Shown one piece after another: positions 14,774 through 21,171 of a DNA stretch of 64,000 nt. How positions within the stretch are numbered: position 1 is the first letter of the stretch; the number at the start of each line of letters is the position of its first letter. Below the pieces are notes generated by a model that was given only the letters and a program-made list of their open reading frames with translations, ran no database searches and was not told where the DNA came from. Origin of the DNA: a virus; the IMG/VR virus record IMGVR_UViG_3300046003_005733, positions 1-64,000 of that record; one strand, 5' to 3'. The position numbers and the translations under genes were made by a program.

Positions 14774-14835
14774 TTTTATTAAGTTTAGTTTTAAAAACAT
14801 TTATTTTCTATCTTTTGATGAAACTAATTGACTAA
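14770..14835 (+). CDS. 21-aa membrane micropeptide
   Basis: A 22-codon gene whose product is a single hydrophobic helix ending in a charged residue (MILLSLVLKTFIFYLLMKLI plus D). Start overlaps the previous stop, with GAGTT as weak ribosome site. Its stop lies inside the -35 of the next promoter. Confidence 0.45.
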   Translation: MILLSLVLKTFIFYLLMKLID

Positions 14836-14856
14836 TGACGCAACATAATATAAAAT
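14828..14856 (+). promoter_or_regulatory. Sigma70-type promoter with TGACGCA in spacer
   Basis: TTGACT, 17-base spacer containing TGACGCA, TAAAAT. Precedes the genes from 14886 onward. Confidence 0.7.
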
Positions 14857-14885
14857 GATTAAAGGAAAGCAACAAAGGAGACTGC

Positions 14886-15050
14886 ATGCTGAAAACAAAA
14901 GTTCAAGAAATTCTATTTGATTTAATAGATATTCTAGAACAAAATGATTTTAAACATGTTAAAATAGAAGGTTTTCAAGAATTTGATACTTTAGAAGATT
15001 TTCTCCAAGAACAAAAAGAAAAAATCGAATCAATTGAATCATCATTGTGA
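14886..15050 (+). CDS. Hypothetical 54-aa helical protein
   Basis: Acidic, helical protein with no recognised domain, ending ESIESSL. Strong ribosome site AAAGGAG and a clear promoter 30 bases upstream. Confidence 0.6.
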   Translation: MLKTKVQEILFDLIDILEQNDFKHVKIEGFQEFDTLEDFLQEQKEKIESIESSL

Positions 15051-15069
15051 TATAACGAAGGGGGAGCAA

Positions 15070-15243
15070 ATGACAAAAAGAGATTTACATAAATGCCTAT
15101 GTGATTGCTGCGGTTCATCTTACAGTGTTTTTTATTGTGGAGTTATGGGTGATTATATTTGTGGGGAGTGCTTAGAGAAGGAACAAGCAGAAAATCAACC
15201 TAAAACTCATTTAGATTATTTAGAAAAAATAGGGGAGGTTTAA
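15070..15243 (+). CDS. 57-aa zinc-finger-like protein
   Basis: Contains CLCDCCG..(~7)..YCG..(~6)..CGEC, six Cys in about 26 residues, a probable small treble-clef or ribbon zinc site, followed by an acidic helix. Start at ATG 15070 with GGGGGAG upstream is preferred over an in-frame TTG at 15034. May bind nucleic acid or a host protein. Confidence 0.65.
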   Translation: MTKRDLHKCLCDCCGSSYSVFYCGVMGDYICGECLEKEQAENQPKTHLDYLEKIGEV

Positions 15244-15244
15244 A

Positions 15245-15580
15245 ATGAAAAACAAGATTCCAACAAATGTGCCCACGATTGCCTTGAAAGCGGGCCAAAA
15301 AATCAGGGCCAAAAAAGATTTATTTGGGATAAACGCCTGTTTTGAATACTCGACTCGCATATTTATTCCTAAAGGGGCGATATTAAAAATTCCGAGCATA
15401 GGTACAAAATGGGGCGATGTATTTACGGACGTAATCGAAGGCGTATGTATTCTTAAGTCTAGGGAGCACGGGGACTTGCCTCTCAAAGCGCGAGATAGGG
15501 TAGGTCTGACAGAGGGACATGACACTTGTTGCCCTTGCGACCTCGGCAGAATTTCACTTGAACACTGGGAGATAGTTTAA
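15245..15580 (+). CDS. Hypothetical 111-aa beta-rich protein
   Basis: Beta-rich protein with repeated short strands, a CCPC motif near residue 97 and a C-terminal EHWEIV resembling the last strand of an SH3-like domain. No family recognised. ATG one base after the previous stop, with GGGGAGG upstream. Confidence 0.6.
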   Translation: MKNKIPTNVPTIALKAGQKIRAKKDLFGINACFEYSTRIFIPKGAILKIPSIGTKWGDVFTDVIEGVCILKSREHGDLPLKARDRVGLTEGHDTCCPCDLGRISLEHWEIV

Positions 15581-15581
15581 A

Positions 15582-15755
15582 ATGAATACTGATTTTTGGT
15601 TTAAAAAAACGGAAAGTGATATAAAAGAAGCGCAAGAATTAAAACAAAATGGCGAAACTCAAATTTGGGATTATCCTGACCATTGTTGGCAGATTGACGA
15701 TTATATTAATTATAAAAAAGATTTATTAAATAGCGCAAAAGGGGAAGCAAAATGA
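15582..15755 (+). CDS. Hypothetical 57-aa protein
   Basis: Trp-rich, acidic, probably helical protein with no recognised domain. Its terminal codons supply AAGGGGA for the next gene, whose ATG overlaps this stop. Confidence 0.55.
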   Translation: MNTDFWFKKTESDIKEAQELKQNGETQIWDYPDHCWQIDDYINYKKDLLNSAKGEAK

Positions 15756-16033
15756 ACATTCAAGAATTTAGAAATGAGGTTAAGGGGAATTTTTTTAGAG
15801 CATGCTTCCTAAAAAAGGATGGGACCACTAGAGAAATGACTGCGCGTTTTGGAGTTAAAAAGCATTTGAAAGGTGGCGAATTAAAATATTCTCCCGAGTC
15901 ATATAATTACATTGTGGTTTTTGATGTTGAAAAGGGGGCTTATAGAACTATTAACATGAATACTCTTATTTTTCTTAGATACAATAACAAGGAAGTGCTA
16001 GGAAGTGGGGCTTTGCTTCATTACTTATCATAA
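15752..16033 (+). CDS. WYL_2/DUF2693-like Sm-fold SH3 barrel protein
   Basis: 93 residues resembling the small phage SH3/Sm-like beta-barrel family (DUF2693/WYL_2): KKDGTTREMTARF, VVFDVEKGAYRTINMNTL. Such domains are thought to bind nucleic acid or regulate polymerase, but no activity is shown. Coupled to the preceding gene (ATGA). Confidence 0.65.
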   Translation: MNIQEFRNEVKGNFFRACFLKKDGTTREMTARFGVKKHLKGGELKYSPESYNYIVVFDVEKGAYRTINMNTLIFLRYNNKEVLGSGALLHYLS

Positions 16034-16044
16034 GAGGGAGTTAT

Positions 16045-16167
16045 ATGCTTAAGAATATTATTATTTTAATTGCTTTCATTACTTTCCTTTCATCTCTAAA
16101 GCCTACGCCTAGCATTGGTGAATTAACTAAAGGTGTAAGTATCTATTGCAAAGATATCTGCAAATAA
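16045..16167 (+). CDS. 40-aa exported or membrane micropeptide
   Basis: Begins with a Lys then a hydrophobic stretch (residues 4-16), a Pro/Ser region and a C-terminal YCKDICK. The CxxxC end outside the membrane could form a disulfide. ATG with GAGGGAG ribosome site. Confidence 0.5.
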   Translation: MLKNIIILIAFITFLSSLKPTPSIGELTKGVSIYCKDICK

Positions 16168-16170
16168 CGC

Positions 16171-16199
16171 TTGCAATAAATTGACGCATGTATTATAAT
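16171..16199 (+). promoter_or_regulatory. Sigma70-type promoter with TGACGCA in spacer
   Basis: TTGCAA, 17-base spacer, TATAAT. TTGACGCATG sits in the spacer at the same distance from the -10 as in the promoter at 12942. Confidence 0.75.
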
Positions 16200-16231
16200 T
16201 GAGCAGGGAAGAAAAAACTAAAGGGGAATTT

Positions 16232-16549
16232 ATGCAAGGTAAACTTTTTAAAATTTCAATTGTTGTAGCGGGTATTAAAAAAAGATGCAGAAAAGTTGAA
16301 TATCATACTTTAAGTGCGGGATATATCCCTTACAATGACGGAAAATTTAATGAGGATGAGATTTTAGAGCTTGCTCGGGGAATGATTGAAGCTAATATGA
16401 AAACGGTTTATAATACACCGGCAAAAGTAAGGCTAGACTTTGTTGAGGTGGCTTTAGAGGATGGCTTTAGAAGTGAAAAATGGACTCCCTTTAGTGATTT
16501 AAATAAAACGCTACTAGTTCAGTCTAGCTTGGAAAATGCATTAAACTAA
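16232..16549 (+). CDS. Hypothetical 105-aa protein
   Basis: Alpha/beta protein with no recognised family: basic strand region at the start, helix around DEILELARGMIEANMKT, then strands. ATG 16232 has AAGGGGA upstream; the in-frame TTG at 16199 lies in the promoter -10 and is rejected. Confidence 0.6.
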   Translation: MQGKLFKISIVVAGIKKRCRKVEYHTLSAGYIPYNDGKFNEDEILELARGMIEANMKTVYNTPAKVRLDFVEVALEDGFRSEKWTPFSDLNKTLLVQSSLENALN

Positions 16550-16561
16550 TAGGAAAGTAAA

Positions 16562-16735
16562 ATGGAAAAAGTAATAAAATTAAACAAAAAAGAGCTTGAA
16601 GTTTTGGAAAGGGCTTTAGATAATTATAAATTTTCAGTGCAAGTAAGAGTAAAGAGTGATAATATAAAACGCATAGAGATGGCTATAAATGAGTTATATA
16701 ATATAGAAAGCATTGAAAAAAAGGCTAGTGAATGA
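16562..16735 (+). CDS. Hypothetical 57-aa helical protein
   Basis: Two-helix, charged protein (KKELEVLERALDNYKF, IEMAINELYNIE). No known family recognised. AGGAAAG ribosome site; ends in an ATGA overlap with the next gene. Confidence 0.55.
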   Translation: MEKVIKLNKKELEVLERALDNYKFSVQVRVKSDNIKRIEMAINELYNIESIEKKASE

Positions 16736-17070
16736 AAACATTTATTATTGATATCGATGGACTATCCAATAATTTAAGCAAGGAATTAATGGGGTTTGTG
16801 CTGACTATTGGCTTAAATTTTAGGAAAATAGATAACTCACTATCTGGTAGGGTATTAATCATAGAACTATCTTCTAAGGTGGAAGAAAACGCTTTAAAAC
16901 AGTTTTTAGCTGATAACAATATTAGGCAAAAGGTCACTATTGGAAACGAAAATAGGGCAATTGTGGACGGAAAAAGAGTCGGTGTATTTACTCAAGTAAA
17001 GTCTATTGATGGCTTATCGGAGTTTTATAGTGATAAGTCTACTGGTAAAAAGTTTACAATAGTAAAATAG
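16732..17070 (+). CDS. Hypothetical 112-aa alpha/beta protein
   Basis: Begins with FIIDIDGLS, a strand with acidic residues, and has a second strand-helix unit. The resemblance to a HAD-like start is too weak to name. Coupled to the preceding small gene. Confidence 0.55.
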   Translation: MKTFIIDIDGLSNNLSKELMGFVLTIGLNFRKIDNSLSGRVLIIELSSKVEENALKQFLADNNIRQKVTIGNENRAIVDGKRVGVFTQVKSIDGLSEFYSDKSTGKKFTIVK

Positions 17071-17077
17071 GGGCTTT

Positions 17078-17158
17078 ATGACAAAACTAGAATTTTTAAG
17101 TTATCTAATGACTGGATTATTTTTTTCATACTTAACTAATTATTTAGTGAGGCTATAA
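17078..17158 (+). CDS. 26-aa membrane micropeptide
   Basis: Hydrophobic single-helix peptide beginning MTKLEFLSYL. Stop and next ATG overlap (TAATG). The next gene begins MSKLESFLLL, so the two look like tandem paralogs. Confidence 0.45.
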   Translation: MTKLEFLSYLMTGLFFSYLTNYLVRL

Positions 17159-17265
17159 TGTCAAAATTAGAATCTTTTTTGTTGCTTATCGGAGTTTTTG
17201 GGCTTATAATTGTCGCAGGTGGTCTTATTTATAACTTATTTATGGGGGAGCTTAATGATGACTAA
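17158..17265 (+). CDS. 35-aa membrane micropeptide
   Basis: Begins MSKLESFLLL, with one transmembrane helix (about residues 6-27) and an acidic end (GELNDD). Paralog-like to the preceding 26-residue gene and overlapping it. Confidence 0.45.
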   Translation: MSKLESFLLLIGVFGLIIVAGGLIYNLFMGELNDD

Positions 17266-17404
17266 ACTTGAAATTGAAATTGATAATACTTGTGATATTT
17301 TAGATGTTACTATTGATGAAATTGAAAGAAAAATTCTCGAAGCTAAGCTTTTTGAACTTGTAGAACAATTAAATGGAAATACTATTTATTTGACAGTACA
17401 ATAA
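17255..17404 (+). CDS. Hypothetical 49-aa acidic protein
   Basis: Begins MMTKLEIEID (a third M-T/S-K-L-E start in a row), but the remainder is soluble, acidic and helical. ATG 17255 follows GGGGGAG; the longer frame from 17210 is the shadow of the membrane peptide. Confidence 0.5.
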   Translation: MMTKLEIEIDNTCDILDVTIDEIERKILEAKLFELVEQLNGNTIYLTVQ

Positions 17405-17601
17405 TGGAGATTCAAAAGGGAGATATTTTTAAACATGGTATGATTTTGTATAAAATTATTTCAATTCCATTAGATACATGTTATATTAAATGTCGGGCTT
17501 TATTGGCAGAAAATGGTAGGGATTTAAATACTTGTATTGAACATAAAAATACGTTGCTTAAAATGCAAAAACTTTCTACTTTAGAAAAAGAACTAATATG
17601 A
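17404..17601 (+). CDS. Small SH3-like protein with LSTLEKELI tail
   Basis: 65 residues: EIQKGDIFKHGMILYKIISI is a typical KOW/SH3-like opening (Lys-Gly-Asp then alternating strands). Two or three Cys in the middle. Ends KLSTLEKELI and overlaps the next gene by ATGA. Confidence 0.65.
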   Translation: MEIQKGDIFKHGMILYKIISIPLDTCYIKCRALLAENGRDLNTCIEHKNTLLKMQKLSTLEKELI

Positions 17602-18065
17602 ATATTTTTATAACTTCAAATTGTCCTATTGAATCGGCAAATTTTTTAGATGATAAGCGAGTAAATAAAATGTGTCTAGAGACTGCTCAATTACTATCAA
17701 GTGCTTTGCGCCTATGCGGTTATACTGGTGAGGATGTTTATAAAATCACTCATAAAAACCACCCTTCTAATGTTTGGTGTAGGACTACTAGGGGCAATTA
17801 TAAATGGCTTCTAGAGCATTTTAGAGCGTTATGTGATGAATATACTAGACGAGGTGGAAAGGTTCATGCAAGCTCTAAACTTCTCCCTATTTTTGAAGTT
17901 AATATTAGGCTTATTCCAGTAGGGGAGCAAATGCCTTTTTCAAACAATGCAAGAAACTTGACGAAAGGCGTTGACTTCACGCATGAAAATGATGTAACAT
18001 TGGCTTATAGACTTTACCTATCAGAACGATGGGAAAGTGATAAGAGGGAGCCAAAGTGGACGTAG
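17598..18065 (+). CDS. Conserved-looking phage protein with DDKRVNKM motif (155 aa)
   Basis: Helical protein with FLDDKRVNKMCLETAQLL at residues 14-31, NHPSNVWCRTTRGNYKWL and EYTRRGGKVH, then RNL..DFT near the end. I recall similar proteins in many phages and large DNA viruses, without a proven function. Conserved Arg, Lys, His and Trp suggest a nucleotide- or nucleic-acid-binding enzyme. Confidence 0.6.
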   Translation: MNIFITSNCPIESANFLDDKRVNKMCLETAQLLSSALRLCGYTGEDVYKITHKNHPSNVWCRTTRGNYKWLLEHFRALCDEYTRRGGKVHASSKLLPIFEVNIRLIPVGEQMPFSNNARNLTKGVDFTHENDVTLAYRLYLSERWESDKREPKWT

Positions 18066-18247
18066 ACTTGGGAGATTTTGTAAGTGTAACTCATATCGTT
18101 AATAACGATAAGCATACTGGCGAAATTGTGGCTTTTGATGATGATGGTTATTTTGTAATAATGGTTAATGGTTATACGGATTATTATTTATATGGTGGGC
18201 ATTATCACGTAAAAAAATTATCCAATTTGGAAATAGAACTTTTATAA
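18056..18247 (+). CDS. Small SH3-like protein with LSNLEIELL tail
   Basis: 63 residues, opening LGDFVSVTHIVNNDKHTGEI, strongly SH3/KOW-like. Ends KLSNLEIELL. The stop is TAA and the next gene's ribosome site (AAGGAG) lies after it, so this copy of the tail is not constrained by coupling. GTG start with GAGGGAG upstream. Confidence 0.7.
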   Translation: MDVDLGDFVSVTHIVNNDKHTGEIVAFDDDGYFVIMVNGYTDYYLYGGHYHVKKLSNLEIELL

Positions 18248-18257
18248 GGAGAAAACA

Positions 18258-18479
18258 ATGGAAACAATTAAGAAATTTAAAAACCGCAAGCTTTACAGTA
18301 AAACAACAAAGAGCTACGTAACGCTAAACTATTTGGTCAGTAAGCTTAGGAATAAAGAATCGTTCCAAGTTGTGGAACATGGCACCAATTTAGATATTAC
18401 AAGTAAAACTCTTAAACAAGCTTTAGTTACTGTAGAACTAACAGATGATGTTGTTAAAAGAATAATTTTAGGAGAATAA
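18258..18479 (+). CDS. PhaR N-terminal-like DNA-binding domain protein
   Basis: 73 residues resembling the N-terminal DNA-binding domain of PHA/PHB accumulation regulators (PhaR): KKFKNRKLYSKTTKSYVTL, a charged LVSKLRNKESFQVV, then TNLDITSKTL. The bacterial domain typically reads K-Y-x-N-R-R-L-Y-D-T. Here it stands alone without the usual C-terminal oligomerisation part, so it is probably a small transcription regulator of phage or host genes. ATG with AAGGAG. Confidence 0.7.
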   Translation: METIKKFKNRKLYSKTTKSYVTLNYLVSKLRNKESFQVVEHGTNLDITSKTLKQALVTVELTDDVVKRIILGE

Positions 18480-18482
18480 TAT

Positions 18483-18767
18483 TTGACTTGTCGCATTAAA
18501 TACAATAAACTAAAAACAGGCGAACTCCAGAGTGATGAAATTATATCATCTTCTGGGGTTTCTTATTATGCTAAAATTAACTTTGTAACTGGATATGGTA
18601 AAATATTAAACTTTAAACGTAGAAATATCATTAAAGAGTATTTTAGCACTAATAAAAACGTACTAAGGCGAATGATAAGACGGGAACTTCAAAAGCTAGG
18701 AGTTAAATTTGAAAAGGAATTCAAAAAAAGCGGCTACTCAAAAACCAAAGATAGGGGAATTTTATAA
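18483..18767 (+). CDS. Hypothetical 94-aa basic protein
   Basis: Very basic (Lys/Arg-rich) protein with a beta-rich first half and helical second half. May bind nucleic acid. TTG start with GGAG upstream. Its end overlaps the next gene by 59 bases in another frame. Confidence 0.5.
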   Translation: MTCRIKYNKLKTGELQSDEIISSSGVSYYAKINFVTGYGKILNFKRRNIIKEYFSTNKNVLRRMIRRELQKLGVKFEKEFKKSGYSKTKDRGIL

Positions 18768-18945
18768 AATTTGGGAGAATGATGGATTAACTGTCGGTAA
18801 TGTGATGAAAATCCACTATGTTGGTTATAATATCGCTTTATATACACTAGTAAATGGAGTTGTCTATGAGCAAAGATGGGATTTTATGAAATTTCCTGAG
18901 ATTTTAGATCAAAAACTTACTTCTTTAGAAATGGAGCTTATGTGA
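18709..18945 (+). CDS. Small SH3-like protein with LTSLEMELM tail
   Basis: 78 residues: Lys-rich start, then KIGEFYKIWENDGLTVG in the KOW/SH3-like manner, ending KLTSLEMELM. TTG start is supported by AGGAG 7 bases upstream. The stop overlaps a GTG start (GTGA). Confidence 0.55.
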   Translation: MKRNSKKAATQKPKIGEFYKIWENDGLTVGNVMKIHYVGYNIALYTLVNGVVYEQRWDFMKFPEILDQKLTSLEMELM

Positions 18946-19094
18946 TTTTTTGGATTTTGACCATAACTATGATTCATGGTGAGGTTAAGTATGGATACAA
19001 ATTCATAAATAAATCTAATTGTGAAAAGATTGGAAAGTATTATAGTAATACTATTAAATATTCTACATATAAATGCTCCGAATTAAAAAATTGA
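18942..19094 (+). CDS. 50-aa secreted or periplasmic peptide
   Basis: GTG start within the previous stop, ribosome site GGAG inside the previous tail codons. Short hydrophobic signal-like start (IFWILTITMIHG), then a polar Lys/Tyr/Asn-rich body with two Cys, probably exported and disulfide-linked. The stop lies in the -35 of the next promoter. Confidence 0.5.
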   Translation: MIFWILTITMIHGEVKYGYKFINKSNCEKIGKYYSNTIKYSTYKCSELKN

Positions 19095-19119
19095 CACTTG
19101 CATTAAATAGCTGTATGAT
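19091..19119 (+). promoter_or_regulatory. Sigma70-type promoter
   Basis: TTGACA, 17-base spacer ending TG, TATGAT. Consensus -35, extended -10. Confidence 0.85.
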
Positions 19120-19137
19120 AGGTGTAAGGGGGAAGCA

Positions 19138-19458
19138 ATGACAACAAAACAAACAGGCAAGCAGAGAAGAAATAAAAGATATTACTTAAAAAAGAAAAGA
19201 GAATTAAAAGATATTTCTGGAAGTGAGACTAATTTAAGTTTTCCAGATTATTATAAAAAACTTACCTTATCTGAATTTATGATCTTTATAGCGGTCAGGG
19301 ATACTAAACAAATTCATTCGCTCACTACTTTGTTAAATAACACTTGCTTATCATTTAGAACTATCAGAAGCGGTGCCAACAATTTAGAAAAATTAGGGTA
19401 TATCACTCAGAGAAAATATGGTAAAAATAAAATACTAACCTTGAAGGAGTTACAATGA
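19138..19458 (+). CDS. Winged-helix-like DNA-binding protein (106 aa)
   Basis: Strongly basic N-terminal 30 residues, then a helix-turn-helix-like region (LTTLLNNTCLSFRTIRSGANNLEKLGYI) followed by a wing-like TQRKYGKNKILTL. Likely transcription or replication regulator. Ends LTLKELQ, only faintly like the shared tail. AAGGGGGAAG ribosome site, own promoter, overlaps next ATG. Confidence 0.6.
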   Translation: MTTKQTGKQRRNKRYYLKKKRELKDISGSETNLSFPDYYKKLTLSEFMIFIAVRDTKQIHSLTTLLNNTCLSFRTIRSGANNLEKLGYITQRKYGKNKILTLKELQ

Positions 19459-19847
19459 GTCTTATAGAGATTTTTGAGAATATGCCTAAACAAGATGTTA
19501 AAACTTTTAATAAAGTTTTTAAGTCTACTCCGATTGAAGATAGTAATAATTTAGATGTGCAGATATTAGATTTATTAAGTGCAGATGAAAGAAAAATAAA
19601 AGTGGGAAATGAATTTATTAGATTGTGTTTAAAGCAAAAAAAAGATACTAGGCGCATGGTTAAAGATTACAAGATAGTAAATTTTAGAGAAAAGGTATGT
19701 ACTAAATGTCGTAAAAATAAACCGTTTATTTCTTTTTCACCCCATAAAACATCAAAGGGAGGGGTGAGGGCGGCATGTAAAGAATGCTGTATTGGTGAAG
19801 TAATTAGAAGTAAGAATAAAAATAAATTGACACAAAATGTAAAATAA
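19455..19847 (+). CDS. Zinc-ribbon protein (130 aa)
   Basis: Helical N-terminal two thirds; C-terminal zinc ribbon VCTKCRKNKPFISFS..GGVRAACKEC (about residues 82-112). This CxxC...CxxC form with K-P-x-x-x-F is common in small phage and HNH-associated zinc domains, but no HNH residues follow. Coupled to the winged-helix gene. Confidence 0.6.
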   Translation: MSLIEIFENMPKQDVKTFNKVFKSTPIEDSNNLDVQILDLLSADERKIKVGNEFIRLCLKQKKDTRRMVKDYKIVNFREKVCTKCRKNKPFISFSPHKTSKGGVRAACKECCIGEVIRSKNKNKLTQNVK

Positions 19848-19855
19848 ATTATAAT
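19827..19855 (+). promoter_or_regulatory. Sigma70-type promoter (perfect -35 and -10)
   Basis: TTGACA, 17-base spacer, TATAAT. Begins inside the end of the zinc-ribbon gene and drives the AAA+ gene. Confidence 0.9.
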
Positions 19856-19890
19856 AATTAAAGGCTACTTAACTGATAACAGGAGAAATT

Positions 19891-21078
19891 ATGAATATCA
19901 CACAACTTAAACAATCACTTCCATTCATTATTGAGTCTGGGCTTGTGCCTAATATTATTGGTAAACATGGAATTGGGAAGTCTTCAGTAGTAGCTCAGTA
20001 CGCTAAGGAAAATGGATATACGTTCCACCCATTCTTTCTTGGTCAAATGTCCGACAATGGGGACTTGTTAGGTCTCCCAGAATTTAATAGGGATAGTTCT
20101 GGTAAAGCTTTATCAGTTAGCTTTGTCCATCCTGAAAAATTGCCTAAAAATCCTAAGTCAATTCTTTTCTTTGATGAGCTTAACAGGGCATCAAAAGAAC
20201 TACTCCAAGCTATCTTTCAATTGGCTCTAGAAGGAACCTTACATGATTATACGTTACCAAAAGATTCTGCCATTATCATGGCAATGAATCCGGCTACCGA
20301 TGACTATTCTGTACTTGACTTTGCAGACAAGGCTTTTGCAGATCGTTTTGTTCATATTAATCTAGATCCTACTCATGAAGAATTTCATGAATATATGACT
20401 GGTCGGTATACTAATAGTCCAGTAAGTGATTTCTTACGTCAACAGACAAAACTTTTAGAAGAAACTGATCTTAAAGCTGTTACCTTAGATTTTGTTAAAC
20501 CTTCACGAAGATCATGGGATAGACTTCAAAAATTAGAATTAACCAGTATGCCTGAAAATCTTTTTAGAGAAGCAGGTATGGGCATTGTAGGAACTACTAG
20601 TATGATTGCCTATAGTTCATGGAAGGAAAACCAAGTAAAAATTGTTGATGCAAAGGATATTCTAGATAATTATGAAAAGAGCAGAACTAGTTTTATTAAG
20701 AATTTTAAAAACCCAGTTACTCTAGAAGATATTGAAGCACCTAGAGCCGATATCATAGCTACAGTTTGCTCTAATGTTTCTGAGGAGCTAGTAATTAGAC
20801 TTAAAGCAACTACACTAACTGACAATAATGCTAAAAATCTAGTGGCATTTCTTTTAGACTGCCCTGTAGAAAATTTGTATGCTTTTTTGCTACCCTTAAG
20901 AGAGGTTGCTCAATTTTCGACAGATGTTAACATGAAGGCTTATGTACTAGAGAATAAACAATTAGTAGAAAAGACAAGAGAAGCTAGGCTTGCAAAAGAT
21001 GCATATAAAACGGCTAAAGAAGAGAGGGAAGCTAAAGCTAAAGCTAAAGCATTTGAAAACTCTGATATACCTTTTTAA
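19891..21078 (+). CDS. MoxR-type AAA+ ATPase
   Basis: 395 residues. Walker A GKHGIGKSS (24-32), Walker B ILFFDELNRA (91-100), sensor-1-like MAMNPAT (~131-137) and DRFV arginine finger region, a typical MoxR-clade order. MoxR ATPases work with a VWA-domain partner to remodel or insert cofactors into proteins; the partner gene is next (21172). The C-terminal ~40 residues are a Lys/Glu/Ala-rich helix. Likely cytoplasmic chaperone acting on a phage or host complex. Strong promoter and ribosome site (AGGAG). Confidence 0.85.
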   Translation: MNITQLKQSLPFIIESGLVPNIIGKHGIGKSSVVAQYAKENGYTFHPFFLGQMSDNGDLLGLPEFNRDSSGKALSVSFVHPEKLPKNPKSILFFDELNRASKELLQAIFQLALEGTLHDYTLPKDSAIIMAMNPATDDYSVLDFADKAFADRFVHINLDPTHEEFHEYMTGRYTNSPVSDFLRQQTKLLEETDLKAVTLDFVKPSRRSWDRLQKLELTSMPENLFREAGMGIVGTTSMIAYSSWKENQVKIVDAKDILDNYEKSRTSFIKNFKNPVTLEDIEAPRADIIATVCSNVSEELVIRLKATTLTDNNAKNLVAFLLDCPVENLYAFLLPLREVAQFSTDVNMKAYVLENKQLVEKTREARLAKDAYKTAKEEREAKAKAKAFENSDIPF

Positions 21079-21079
21079 C

Positions 21080-21108
21080 TTGACGCAATAATTTAACTCC
21101 TGTATTAT
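21080..21108 (+). promoter_or_regulatory. Sigma70-type promoter with TTGACGCA -35
   Basis: TTGACG, 17-base spacer ending TG, TATTAT. Predicted start near 21115, only about 12 bases before a terminator hairpin. Confidence 0.75.
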
Positions 21109-21126
21109 TGTATAAGACTAAGCTAA

Positions 21127-21159
21127 GGGCAAGGCTATAAATACCTTGCCCATTTTTTT
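21127..21159 (+). terminator. Terminator hairpin between promoter and VWA gene (attenuator-like)
   Basis: GGGCAAGG...CCTTGCCC followed by A and seven T. It lies after the 21080 promoter and before the VWA gene, so most transcripts from that promoter should end after about 45 bases unless read-through occurs. Confidence 0.85.
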
Positions 21160-21171
21160 ACTAGGAGATAT

